A DNA stretch of 31,798 nucleotides, taken from the NCBI GenBank assembly GCA_003452185.1, contig DMJJ01000562.1, positions 1 through 31,798 on the forward strand, read 5' to 3'. The DNA is from Verrucomicrobiales bacterium. GTDB taxonomy: Bacteria > Verrucomicrobiota > Verrucomicrobiia > Limisphaerales > UBA11320. The notes under the pieces are model-generated. The model was not told where the DNA came from. It saw only the letters and a program-made list of their open reading frames with translations, and did not search any database. This document shows positions 1-8,715 of the stretch, one piece after another (the stretch's first letter is position 1; each line of letters opens with the position of its first letter). The translations under genes and the position numbers were made by a program.

Positions 1-237
1 CTCCCGACCGGCCCGTCCAGCGTCGCGGCGATCGTCCAGCACCACCACGCCATCGGGCCCGTCGTGCGGCTGCAGCTGGAGCGCGTGGATGATTCCAGCC
101 CGTTCGAGGTCGAGCTGAACCGGCAGCAATGTCGGGACCTGGAGCTCTCGAACGGCCTGCGGGTCTATGTCGACATCAAGCGCATCCGAGTCTTCTCCGA
201 AGATCAGGCCTTTGAGACGGAGGACTTTTCCATTTGA
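1..237 (+). CDS. cysA: Sulfate ABC transporter ATP-binding protein, C-terminal end (partial)
   Basis: The first 78 codons of the window are open in frame 1 and end in TGA at 235-237; the gene begins upstream of the window. The visible part reads like the C-terminal TOBE domain of CysA: a stretch beginning HHHAIGPVVRLQLERVD, then FEVELNRQQCRDLEL and VYVDIKRIRVFSED. In the family this domain follows the ATPase domain of the sulfate/thiosulfate importer and sits on the cytoplasmic side of the inner membrane. The ATPase motifs themselves are outside the window, so the call rests on the TOBE pattern and on cysK following 66 nt downstream on the same strand, which fits a sulfur assimilation operon. 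A molybdate or other ABC importer ATPase with the same domain is the main alternative. Confidence 0.72.
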   Translation, partial: LPTGPSSVAAIVQHHHAIGPVVRLQLERVDDSSPFEVELNRQQCRDLELSNGLRVYVDIKRIRVFSEDQAFETEDFSI

Positions 238-303
238 ACCCAGCCACGCCGCCGGGCGTCGCCACCCACCCCCCCCAAGACAAACCACCAACACCAGAAT
301 CCC

Positions 304-1272
304 ATGCCCATCCACAAGGACATCACCTCCACCATCGGCCGCACCCCCCTGGTCAAACTGAACCGGATCGCCGCCGACGTCGACGCCACTATCGCCGTCA
401 AAGGGGAGTTCTTCAACCCCCTTGGCAGCGTCAAGGACCGCATCGGGGCCGCCATGATCGAGTCGGCTGAAAAGGCCGGCCTCCTCACCCCCAAGACCAC
501 GGTCATCGAGCCGACGTCCGGCAACACCGGGATCGCCCTGGCCTTCGTGGCTGCGGCCCGGGGGTACAAGCTCATCCTGACCATGCCCGACAGCATGAGC
601 CAGGAACGACGCACCCTCCTGGCGCTCCTTGGGGCAAAGCTGGTTCTCACCCCGGCGGCCGAAGGGATGCGCGGGGCGATCCGCCGTGCCGAGGAACTCG
701 CCAAGGAGATTCCTGACTCCTGGATCCCGCAGCAGTTCAATAACCCGGCGAACCCCGAGGTCCACCGGAAGACGACCGCCGAGGAGATCTGGTCCGACAC
801 CGATGGACGCATCGACATCCTGGTGTCGGCGGTTGGCACCGGGGGCACGATCACCGGCGTCAGCGAGGTGGTGAAGTCGCGCAAGCGGGATTTCAAGTCG
901 ATCGCTGTCGAACCGAAGGATTCTCCCGTCATCACCCAGACCCGCAACGGGGAGCCCCTAAAGCCCGGCCCGCACAAGATCCAGGGGACCGGCGCAGGGT
1001 TTGTTCCCAAGAACCTGAACCTTGAGGTGCTGGACGACGTCGTGACGGTCAGCAACGAGGAGGCGATCCTCACCGGGCGCCGCCTGGCGCTCGAGGAGGG
1101 GATCCTGGCCGGCATCTCCACCGGCGCGAACGTTTTCGCCGCGCTTCAGGTGGCCCGGCGCCCCGAGAACCGGGGAAAGTTGATCGTCACCATCGGCTGC
1201 AGCACCGGGGAGCGTTATCTGAGCACCGCGCTGGCGGAGGATGCCCGCTCGCGCGCTGGGGGAAACGCCTGA
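304..1272 (+). CDS. cysK: Cysteine synthase (O-acetylserine sulfhydrylase)
   Basis: A PLP enzyme of 322 residues, close to the usual CysK length. It makes L-cysteine from O-acetylserine and sulfide in the cytoplasm. The PLP lysine is K44 in NPLGSVKDRIG, the substrate and cofactor loop TSGNTG is at 71-76, and the phosphate-binding GTGGTITG is at 178-185. The C-terminal STGERYLST motif is also typical. The ATG at 304 begins exactly at the family N-terminus (MPIHKDITSTIGRTPLVKL). No clear ribosome binding site precedes it. It lies 66 nt downstream of the cysA end, so sulfate import and sulfide fixation are probably co-transcribed. CysK and CysM cannot be separated with certainty, but the overall pattern favours CysK. 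Confidence 0.95.
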   Translation: MPIHKDITSTIGRTPLVKLNRIAADVDATIAVKGEFFNPLGSVKDRIGAAMIESAEKAGLLTPKTTVIEPTSGNTGIALAFVAAARGYKLILTMPDSMSQERRTLLALLGAKLVLTPAAEGMRGAIRRAEELAKEIPDSWIPQQFNNPANPEVHRKTTAEEIWSDTDGRIDILVSAVGTGGTITGVSEVVKSRKRDFKSIAVEPKDSPVITQTRNGEPLKPGPHKIQGTGAGFVPKNLNLEVLDDVVTVSNEEAILTGRRLALEEGILAGISTGANVFAALQVARRPENRGKLIVTIGCSTGERYLSTALAEDARSRAGGNA

Positions 1273-1321
1273 TGCCGCGGTGGGCAGGAGAAACACCCGG
1301 CGCGCCCCCTGTCGGAGATTC

Positions 1322-1335
1322 GGCGGGAGCCCGCC
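1322..1335. terminator. Short GC hairpin between convergent genes
   Basis: GGCGG, loop GAGC, CCGCC forms a 5-bp stem in the 63-nt gap between the convergent cysK and MATE genes, directly against the MATE stop codon. There is no T-tract on either strand, so terminator function is only suggested by position. Confidence 0.3.
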
Positions 1336-2751
1336 TCAAACCTGCTGCCCCTTCCAGCCACCACGCCGGAAAGCCAACCCGGAGACAACGGCGTAGGTCG
1401 ACCAGGAAATGGTAACGGCCACGAAGACCCCGGTCGGGCCCCATCCCACCCCGTGGGCAAGCGTGTAGGCCAGAGGGAGCTGCCAAGCCCAAAAGCACCC
1501 CAGGTTGATGAGGGTCGGGGTCCATACGGCCCCCGCACCGTTGAAGGCCTGGCTGAAGACCATTCCGTAAGCGTAGAAAAGAAATCCCCCGCTCACGATT
1601 CTCAGGCAGCGCGAGCCATAACCGGCCACGATCGGGTCCGGCGTAAAGGCTCCTATCAACAGGGGCGCGAACAGAACGAACGAAAGGCCCACGGATCCAA
1701 GGAAGAGCATGTTACAGAAACCCGCGGTCCAAACGGCCTCCTCTGCGCGTTGGGGTTTACGGGCACCCAGGTTCTGCCCAACGAGGGTGGCAGCGGCGTT
1801 GCTTAACCCCCATGAGGGTAGAAGTGCGAACATCACGATGCGGATGGCAATCGTGTACCCTGCCAGGGCGGCGCTACCAAACTCCGACAGCAGCCGGACG
1901 AGGGCCATCCAGCTGGTCATACCCACCAGCGATTGGAACATTCCCGCAGCCGAGAGTCGGATGACTGACAACATCGCCACCGGGTCGAGCGCGAGATGTC
2001 GCGCCTGGATCCGGATGTGCGATCCCCCCTGCCAGAGCCGCAACAGCAAGTAGACGACCCCGGCGCCCCGTCCGATGTTCGTGGCGACGGCCGCACCCGC
2101 AACCCCCAGCCTTGGAAATGGCCCCCACCCGAAGATGAAGCAGGGACCGAGGAGGATATTGAGCCCATTGGCCAGCCAAAGGACACGCATGGCAATCGCA
2201 GCGTCGCCCGCGCCACGGAAAATCGCATTTCCCAGGAACAGCAGCAGAACGGTGGCGTTTCCTCCGAACATCACGGAGGTGTATCCATGAGACTGTTCGA
2301 TCACCTGCGGGGAGGCGCCCATGATCCCGAGAAGCCGGCTGGCCAGGGATACGCCTGCGACGGCGATCGGCAGGGAGAGCAGTCCCCCCAGGAGAAGCCC
2401 CTGAACCCCAGCGCGCGCGGCGCGATCGGGATCCTTCTCCCCAATCCGCCGGGCCACCGTTGCCGTCGCGCCGATGCTCAGCCCGATGGCGACGGTGTAG
2501 ATGAGGGTCAGCATCGCCTCCGTCAGCCCCACTCCGGCCACGGCGTCCGCTCCGAGCTTTGAAACCCAGAAGATATCAACGACTGCGAAGAGCGACTCCA
2601 TGACCATTTCAAGGATCATGGGAATCGCGAGAAGCAGGATGGCACGCCGAAGCGGGAGTTCGGTGAAATCCTGCCGACTCCCACCCAGCGCCTCTCTAAC
2701 CGCGGCCAAAAGTTCGGATCGGATCACAGCAGGGGAACCGTATTGCGGCAA
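1336..2751 (-). CDS. MATE-family multidrug/sodium antiporter
   Basis: A 471-residue integral membrane protein with about twelve hydrophobic segments, the usual MATE (NorM/DinF) size and layout. The N-terminal half shows typical MATE text: PLRRAILLLAIPMILEMV, ESLFAVVDIFWVSKLGADAV, and a cytoplasmic loop with RRIGEKDPDRA. The second half repeats the pattern around MALVRLLSEFGSAALAGYTI and ATLVGQNLGARKPQRAEEA. The family exports cationic drugs or metabolites in exchange for Na+ or H+; the substrate cannot be read from sequence. The start is uncertain: TTG at 2751 has a weak GGAA 7 nt upstream, GTG at 2727 is the next in-frame choice, and an in-frame TAG lies not far upstream. It is divergent from the CBS gene (86 nt gap) and convergent with cysK. 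Confidence 0.9.
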   Translation of the reverse strand: MPQYGSPAVIRSELLAAVREALGGSRQDFTELPLRRAILLLAIPMILEMVMESLFAVVDIFWVSKLGADAVAGVGLTEAMLTLIYTVAIGLSIGATATVARRIGEKDPDRAARAGVQGLLLGGLLSLPIAVAGVSLASRLLGIMGASPQVIEQSHGYTSVMFGGNATVLLLFLGNAIFRGAGDAAIAMRVLWLANGLNILLGPCFIFGWGPFPRLGVAGAAVATNIGRGAGVVYLLLRLWQGGSHIRIQARHLALDPVAMLSVIRLSAAGMFQSLVGMTSWMALVRLLSEFGSAALAGYTIAIRIVMFALLPSWGLSNAAATLVGQNLGARKPQRAEEAVWTAGFCNMLFLGSVGLSFVLFAPLLIGAFTPDPIVAGYGSRCLRIVSGGFLFYAYGMVFSQAFNGAGAVWTPTLINLGCFWAWQLPLAYTLAHGVGWGPTGVFVAVTISWSTYAVVSGLAFRRGGWKGQQV

Positions 2752-2837
2752 AACAGGATTCCGAAGCAGAATCTTGCCATGGAGCTCGTGATGAGGCTAC
2801 GCAGCCCCATCGGACCGGAAATCTTGGCCCCACTGTT

Positions 2838-3650
2838 ATGAAACAGCTCAAATCCTCCCTCGGCGACCTGCGACGCCTGTTCGCCGGAACGGTCACGCTC
2901 AGGACCATCGCCGAGCCGCTGATCTCCTTCGATGCCACGCATCCCGCCGAGGAGGTCCTCCTCTTCATGCGCCGTCGCGAGTTTGATGTCGTCGGGCTCA
3001 GGGAGGGGGGAGTGGTGACCGGCTACGTCACCACCAACGACCTGACGACCGGGGAGGCGGGGGCCAGGATCCGGCGGTTCGACCCGGGGGAGCTGCTTTC
3101 CGAGGGCGACCCGCTTCTCCAGGCGTTCGAAGCCTTGAGGAGCCGAAGACACCTCTTCATCCAGCTTCTCGGCCAGCCGGGCGGGATCATCACCCGGGGC
3201 GATCTCCAGAAGGCCCCCGTCCGCCTCTGGCTCTTCGGGCTCGTCTCGCTCCTCGAGATGCAGCTGCTCAGGGTCATCCGGCAGCGTCATCCCGGGAAGG
3301 GGTGGGAACCCCACCTGCCAGCCGCACGGCTGCAGGCGACGCGGCGGGTATTCCAGGAGCGGCGCCGCCGCAACGAGGAGAACGACCTCTCGGACTGCCT
3401 ACAGCTCGCGGACAAGGCAACGCTCCTCATGAAGGATGGAGTTCTCTTCGCGATCAGCGGGTTCGCATCGAAACGCGCGGCGGAAACCTTCTTCAAGGAG
3501 GTCGGAACGCTCCGCAACGCGCTGGCGCATGCCAACGACATCCTCGCAGGGCGATGGCCGGCACTGGCCGACTTGGTGACACGGCTTGAGGACCTCCTGG
3601 AGAGGCTCGAGAAAGCCTCCCCGGATCCCGCCCGCAGCGAACGGTTTTGA
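2838..3650 (+). CDS. CBS-pair protein with C-terminal HEPN-like helical domain
   Basis: A 270-residue soluble protein without signal peptide. Residues about 19-130 look like two CBS motifs (TIAEPLISFDATHPAEEVLLF ... GYVTTND; then FDPGELLSEGDPLLQAFEAL ... GIITRGDLQKAP). CBS pairs usually bind adenosine nucleotides or other charged ligands as a regulatory module. Residues about 131-260 are predicted helical and end with TLRNALAHANDI, where R226-N-A-L-A-H231 matches the R-x4-6-H signature of HEPN domains, many of which are metal-independent RNases. No other catalytic domain is visible. The CBS assignment is fairly safe; HEPN and RNase activity are inference from one motif plus helical context. 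The gene stands alone: divergent from a MATE exporter and convergent with the large surface protein. Confidence 0.72.
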   Translation: MKQLKSSLGDLRRLFAGTVTLRTIAEPLISFDATHPAEEVLLFMRRREFDVVGLREGGVVTGYVTTNDLTTGEAGARIRRFDPGELLSEGDPLLQAFEALRSRRHLFIQLLGQPGGIITRGDLQKAPVRLWLFGLVSLLEMQLLRVIRQRHPGKGWEPHLPAARLQATRRVFQERRRRNEENDLSDCLQLADKATLLMKDGVLFAISGFASKRAAETFFKEVGTLRNALAHANDILAGRWPALADLVTRLEDLLERLEKASPDPARSERF

Positions 3651-3675
3651 ACCACGGGATGGGATCCACGGAGCA

Positions 3676-3694
3676 GGAGACCGGTCAGGTCTCC
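3676..3694 (+). terminator. 7-bp hairpin downstream of the CBS gene
   Basis: GGAGACC, loop GGTCA, GGTCTCC is a perfect 7-bp stem 25 nt after the CBS-gene stop codon, in the gap between convergent genes. No T-tract follows, so this is a candidate terminator by position and stem quality only. Confidence 0.4.
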
Positions 3695-3716
3695 GTTGCC
3701 TCCGGGTTCATGGCCC

Positions 3717-3737
3717 CGGGGGGTTGAACATCCCCCG
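3717..3737. terminator. Second GC hairpin between convergent genes
   Basis: CGGGGG (3717-3722) pairs with CCCCCG (3732-3737) around a loop containing TTGAACA. It lies 44 nt from the stop codon of the large minus-strand gene and may end transcription from that side. No T-tract is seen. Confidence 0.35.
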
Positions 3738-3781
3738 AGGGGGACCTCCAATGCGGCCCGGGGTCATCAGCCCTAAGAACC

Positions 3782-6700
3782 TCATGGCGTTTGCACCGTC
3801 CGATAGAAGCGGTGCGGGATCCCCGTTGAACCCACATCGTGCAGGTTCAGGCCGTCAAAAGCAGCAGATGAGGCAGGAGTCTCGAGCGGGGCCCAATCGA
3901 TCAGGTTCGAAGAGGCCTCCACACGCCACTTCCCATCCGGAAGTGTCGGCAGTTCGAACTCGAACGAACCATCCTCTCGCAGCCCAGGAAACACCAACCG
4001 GTCCGGCACGAGGTGAAATGCGAGACCCAGACCCTCGATCCAACTATACTGCGAGACCATGGCGAACGAGTAGGTCTCCCCCTGCGTGACCCGATAGGAA
4101 GCAGCGTTTGTCAGCCGCGTCAGGCTCCGCAGATCGGCCCCTCGAAACACCTCGAAGTAGAACAAGAAGTATGCCGAGTCCGGGACGAGGCTGCCATTGG
4201 CGGGAGCCACCCACGACCACCAGGCGGAGGACTCTACTCCAGGGGCATGGACCGGTTCGCCCGATTCGAGCGACGCCTGCCCGGGCGGGGTGACGACGGA
4301 CACTACCGCTCCCGTCAGCAGGGTCCGGTTGGCAAAGCTGTCATTTGGAAGCACCGGGGGGACAAACTGATTGGCGACAGGGACCAGCGGGCTTTCCCAG
4401 AAGGCTCCGTCGGTGTCGATGGCAGCCGCGACCACGTAGAGGGTCTCCGGCCACCGATACATCTCCAACCCCGAGGCGTAGGAAAGGTCGATCACCGCAT
4501 CGAACGGGGCATTGGTGAACTCGGTTGGGATCAGCTTTCCGGCAAGGCCATTGCCCAGACTCGACATCAATACCCGGCTGATGATCCCGGGATCCGCGCT
4601 CACGGTGGCATGGAACCGCCACGGGCTGAGCAACGGAACGACCCCGGGGAGGGTGTCAGGAATCCCTTCCAGCGTGATCGCTGGGACATGCCCTTCCCGG
4701 ATGCGAAGGGCAAACCCATCAGCCGCCTCGACAGCGAAGAAAAAGGTCTCTCCCTCCGCGGCGTCGAACCCGACTCCAGCGCCGGGCACCCTTCCCCCCC
4801 ACGGCAGGGCGGCCTGCGGTGTGGTGGCATCGCCAAGCCGCTCCAGGCTGGCGATCGTGGCTCCCCCACGAAACAGGTGGACCGTGACCTGCCGATTTGT
4901 GGTCGCGGGAGTCACGATCACGGCGTAGTCACCCTCCCTGGGGGCGCTCCACGAGTACCACACATCCCCCGGCCCCGGGCCCGCCCAGGTTTCACCTGGA
5001 TCCCGGGTCGAGCCCAACCCAGTACCCTGCACCCGGCCCGGAGTGGCGGGGATCGTGAGCCGGGACGCAAAGTCGTCATTCGTCGGAGGCGGGAGTACGA
5101 CCAACAGCGAAACGACGGGCGAGAGGTGCGATGCCAACCCGGTGTCGTCCGTGGAAACGGCTGTCAGCGGATAGGATCCAAGCGTGTTTGGAGCACCATA
5201 ATCGATTGCGAACGGTGGGGCGGTGGAGCGGCCGATCAAGGTCCCGTTGAGAAAGAAGTCCACGTTCGTGACGGTCCCCTCTGCATCGGTTGGGTTTGCG
5301 TAAAGGCGAACCGTGCGCCCATTCACCGCCCGGATCGGGCTGCCATCCCCGATCGCCACCGACGGGGGAGTGCCGGGGGCGACGCGGAGTCGGATATCCC
5401 AATAGCCGTTTAGCTCGATGGAATACTCCAGCCCTGCAGTGGCCTCAAAAACCGTCTGGACGGTCGAATCCCAGGCCACAGGGGATTGTCCTGCCACAGG
5501 GGTCAGTTGCGGAAGGGTGTTGCCCGTGTAGATGCCGACAGCATCCGCTCCTTCGGTCACGAGGGTGTACGGACCGGAGTGCGAGGGAGTGAACGACCAC
5601 CAGACGCTGCTCGTGAACTGCGGCGGCTCCCCCACCTCAGTCGTCGCGGCCACGCCCGTCCCGGTGAACCAGGCCACAGAGTCTCCCATGGCAAACCGTC
5701 CGGAGAAATCATCGTTCCCAGGAGGGGGGGTCATCACATCAAGCTCCAGTGCGGGGGTCGGAACAGACTCGAGCCCGGTCTCGTCAGTGGCGATGGCGGT
5801 GAGCGAGTATGGTCCCACACCGTTGTGTGCGACGTAATCGATCGAGAAGGGGGACACCGTCGCGCTCCCGATCGCAGTCCCGTTGAGATAATAGGTTACG
5901 TTGGTCACGCTCCCTTCCGCGTCCGTTGGGCTCACCTCGAGGTGAATGGATCGACCCTGGTACACCATGAGGGAGTCTCCTCGCGGGAACGCCAGCTTGG
6001 GAGGAGTGCCAGGGGCGACGCGAACCCGGAGCGGTCCCGAGGCCCCGAGCGCAATCGGGTACTCGGTTCCGGCCTGCCCAGCAAAGGTCGCCTGCACCCG
6101 GTAGCGTGGGCCAACTGCAACCCCGCTTGCCACCGGGGTGAGCGAGGCAAGCGCACCCCCGCTCATGACCGCATACTCGCGGATCCCTTCCGCGACCAGG
6201 GTATAGGGCCCGGTCACCGAGGGTGTGAACGACCACCAGACGGAGCCATGACCCCAGAGTTGCGAGAATCGCTCGACGGGCTCCTTGGTCGCCCCCGCAC
6301 CGGAGCCAGTGAACCAGACGTTCGACTCCCCGAGGGGGACGCGTGCCGCAAACAGATCGTTCGACGGTGGAACGGCGGGAGGCGCGGCTGGCGAAGGGGG
6401 TGTACTGGCGAACCCGGCCTGAAGCCTGAAGGTGACAGGGTCGCTCACCGCAACTGAGCCATCTGATAAGAATGCCTTCGCCACGATGGTATAGCTGGCG
6501 GGAACAAGTTGGTTCGCATACCAGGTGGTCCCGTAACTGCATCCATCGAGGGCAACGAAAGCAAAGGTGCGTGGCATGTCGATGGAGAAGGGGGGCGTAT
6601 AAGCGGCTCCCATGAGGATGTCTGAGACATAGCCTCCATATTCTCCATCTGAATGCCAGTAGTAGAGGACGCGGTTGACCTGCACCCCACGGTTCGGAAC

Positions 6701-8515
6701 CTCAATGGCGAACGGCGGAGGGGACTCAAGTGAGTTCGTGCTACCGGCCGCCGGGCTCGTGATCCTGAGCGCAGCGGGAGGCCCCGGAGTGACGTGAATC
6801 TCATACTCGGTGCGGAGGGCGAGCCCCGACACGGGAAAGTTGTTAGGAATAAGTGCGTCCGGTGTAACCCGAATGGGGTACCGATGGCCCGCGAGCGTGT
6901 TGAGGGTGAGGTGATCCACTCCCCCCCTGTATTGAGAGTATGCCGAAACCCCGCGCGCCGCCCCGAGGAGGGAAAGCCCGGTCGTCCCGGCACCCACCCG
7001 ATCGAACACCTCGAGAGTGACCGGATGACCAAGCCCGTCTGCAACGGCATCTGGCACCTCAGGGGTGAAGGTGTAGACCCCATCCTCCGGAGCCGTCCAC
7101 TCCCACCAGACCACGCACCCGCCGGCCGTTCCAGAAATGGTCTGATCACACAAATACGGAAACACTGATCCCGCCACGGTCACAGACCTCCCCGTGAACG
7201 ATCTCGCATGTTCCAGGAGGTCATTGTCAGGGGTAACCTCAAATAACGTCGGAGCCGTCGTCGCGAGGACTCCGGTTGCATCAACCACCCGCGCCATCAG
7301 GGTGTATTCCCCAACAGGAAGATTGGTCCAAGTGACCGTGTAGGGGGGAGCCTGAACCACAACCCGTCGCATCGGCTCCTTCTCTTTCGCACAGAACGCG
7401 AGAAACTCCACTTCCCTGGGAGTCGCAGGGGGAATGGCCTCATAGACCAGCGCTCCCAGCCGCACAGGAGTTCCTTGTGGGAACACGGCACGGCCGAAGG
7501 CACCCAGCGGAAACGGAACCAAGTCGATGACGGGGGGGGCACCTTCACGCACACCGCACGTGACGATCGTGCCCGGTGGAACCTGCCCGTCGTCCACATG
7601 GACATGATACTCCGTGCCCTCGATCACATCGACCGTTTGTGCAACCGAAAGCGGGGCATAGGGACTGAAGGGGCCCCATTCATGGAGATACAAAACCGCG
7701 CCCTCGTTGGACCGCGTGCGCGGTGTGGACTCTCCACCCGTCCAAACAGAGAGGGAAGGACGGTACCCGGAGGAGAGATCGTTCGGGAAGTAATACTGCG
7801 GCCAGTCCATCGGGCTCACGGCAACGTGAAACGTGACGGGACCCGTCACCGGGGAAACCCAGGAGAACGAGGCAGGCAGCAGCGCTGGTGTGTAAGGGCC
7901 CGCGAAGCCAATCCCCGGCCCACGCGCCGGGTAACTGAATAGAGCCGGAAGACCCCGGAGTTCTCGGACTCCGACCGGTGGACCAAAGGAGATCCAACCC
8001 TGGATCCGCCGATGGGGATAAGAGGGAGGAGATCCCGCGCGGATTGCGTAGCACTTCCCCGCCTCAACCAGGACCTGCATCATGGCGATGTTGGGATCGC
8101 GGGAGCGGCACTTGGCAAGCACCCCTCGCGGCACCAGCGCAGCCAGGCTATCCCCCTCCTCGAAAACGTTGATCCCGACATCCGGATCGTCGCTTCGGCC
8201 CCAAACCCAGAGAATCCCATCCTCCGGGGCCCTCCACGTCCACCAGACGGTATGGGAAAGGAACTCACTGACTGTAACGGCTCCCTGGCCGTAGGTCTGA
8301 AACAGGGGTTCACCTGGCTCCGTGGTGGCATCGATGCTGGTGCCCACAAACTCAGCCTGGCTCCCCGTCAACTCGATCCGATTTACAAAGTTGTCATTGG
8401 ATGGAGGGGCTGCCAGGGCGGTCGCTTCCACCTGCAGCAGCACCTGCAGACTGATCCAGGCCTGAACTACTCTGCGCAGAACCGCGTCCCCGGGGTCCTT
8501 CTCTGATCTGTTCAT
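3782..8515 (-). CDS. Giant secreted modular protein (ND.F / VWWSW modules and Ig-like domains)
   Basis: A 1577-residue exported protein of unknown role. The start is ATG 8515 because GGGAGGA lies 11 nt upstream and the N-terminus then reads as a signal peptide (AWISLQVLLQVEATALA, then APPSND). At least six modules share the pattern ND.F..R, an EPGEP-like segment and VWWSW/F.AP..G; they begin near 8400, 7215, 6360, 5715, 5075 and 4345. Ig-like domains lie between them; two are close copies (TDAEGSVTNVTYYLNGTAIG and TDAEGTVTNVDFFLNGTLIG), which points to recent internal duplication. The C-terminus (WRVEASSNLIDWAPLET ... HRFYRTVQTP) matches a tail common on large exported verrucomicrobial proteins. 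The modules resemble pre-peptidase-type beta sandwiches used for carbohydrate or surface binding, but no enzyme domain is visible. Adhesin or cell-surface scaffold is the most likely role, as inference. A separate 200-nt gap follows the upstream peptidase gene. Confidence 0.8.
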   Translation of the reverse strand: MNRSEKDPGDAVLRRVVQAWISLQVLLQVEATALAAPPSNDNFVNRIELTGSQAEFVGTSIDATTEPGEPLFQTYGQGAVTVSEFLSHTVWWTWRAPEDGILWVWGRSDDPDVGINVFEEGDSLAALVPRGVLAKCRSRDPNIAMMQVLVEAGKCYAIRAGSPPSYPHRRIQGWISFGPPVGVRELRGLPALFSYPARGPGIGFAGPYTPALLPASFSWVSPVTGPVTFHVAVSPMDWPQYYFPNDLSSGYRPSLSVWTGGESTPRTRSNEGAVLYLHEWGPFSPYAPLSVAQTVDVIEGTEYHVHVDDGQVPPGTIVTCGVREGAPPVIDLVPFPLGAFGRAVFPQGTPVRLGALVYEAIPPATPREVEFLAFCAKEKEPMRRVVVQAPPYTVTWTNLPVGEYTLMARVVDATGVLATTAPTLFEVTPDNDLLEHARSFTGRSVTVAGSVFPYLCDQTISGTAGGCVVWWEWTAPEDGVYTFTPEVPDAVADGLGHPVTLEVFDRVGAGTTGLSLLGAARGVSAYSQYRGGVDHLTLNTLAGHRYPIRVTPDALIPNNFPVSGLALRTEYEIHVTPGPPAALRITSPAAGSTNSLESPPPFAIEVPNRGVQVNRVLYYWHSDGEYGGYVSDILMGAAYTPPFSIDMPRTFAFVALDGCSYGTTWYANQLVPASYTIVAKAFLSDGSVAVSDPVTFRLQAGFASTPPSPAAPPAVPPSNDLFAARVPLGESNVWFTGSGAGATKEPVERFSQLWGHGSVWWSFTPSVTGPYTLVAEGIREYAVMSGGALASLTPVASGVAVGPRYRVQATFAGQAGTEYPIALGASGPLRVRVAPGTPPKLAFPRGDSLMVYQGRSIHLEVSPTDAEGSVTNVTYYLNGTAIGSATVSPFSIDYVAHNGVGPYSLTAIATDETGLESVPTPALELDVMTPPPGNDDFSGRFAMGDSVAWFTGTGVAATTEVGEPPQFTSSVWWSFTPSHSGPYTLVTEGADAVGIYTGNTLPQLTPVAGQSPVAWDSTVQTVFEATAGLEYSIELNGYWDIRLRVAPGTPPSVAIGDGSPIRAVNGRTVRLYANPTDAEGTVTNVDFFLNGTLIGRSTAPPFAIDYGAPNTLGSYPLTAVSTDDTGLASHLSPVVSLLVVLPPPTNDDFASRLTIPATPGRVQGTGLGSTRDPGETWAGPGPGDVWYSWSAPREGDYAVIVTPATTNRQVTVHLFRGGATIASLERLGDATTPQAALPWGGRVPGAGVGFDAAEGETFFFAVEAADGFALRIREGHVPAITLEGIPDTLPGVVPLLSPWRFHATVSADPGIISRVLMSSLGNGLAGKLIPTEFTNAPFDAVIDLSYASGLEMYRWPETLYVVAAAIDTDGAFWESPLVPVANQFVPPVLPNDSFANRTLLTGAVVSVVTPPGQASLESGEPVHAPGVESSAWWSWVAPANGSLVPDSAYFLFYFEVFRGADLRSLTRLTNAASYRVTQGETYSFAMVSQYSWIEGLGLAFHLVPDRLVFPGLREDGSFEFELPTLPDGKWRVEASSNLIDWAPLETPASSAAFDGLNLHDVGSTGIPHRFYRTVQTP

Positions 8516-8715
8516 TTGGATGTTATTCCTCCCATGCCCCCTCGCGGGGGCCATCTGGGTTTGCAAGGGAGTGCGGAACGCAACACTCGCAACTCGGTGG
8601 GATATCACTCCCGTAACCGTGCGTGAGAGTCAAGGAGGGAGCACATCTCAACGCCCGCTCACTCGGGACGGGGGGGGAAGGGCGGCTCCCTGCGTGAAGG
8701 CAGATTTCCGGCCGT

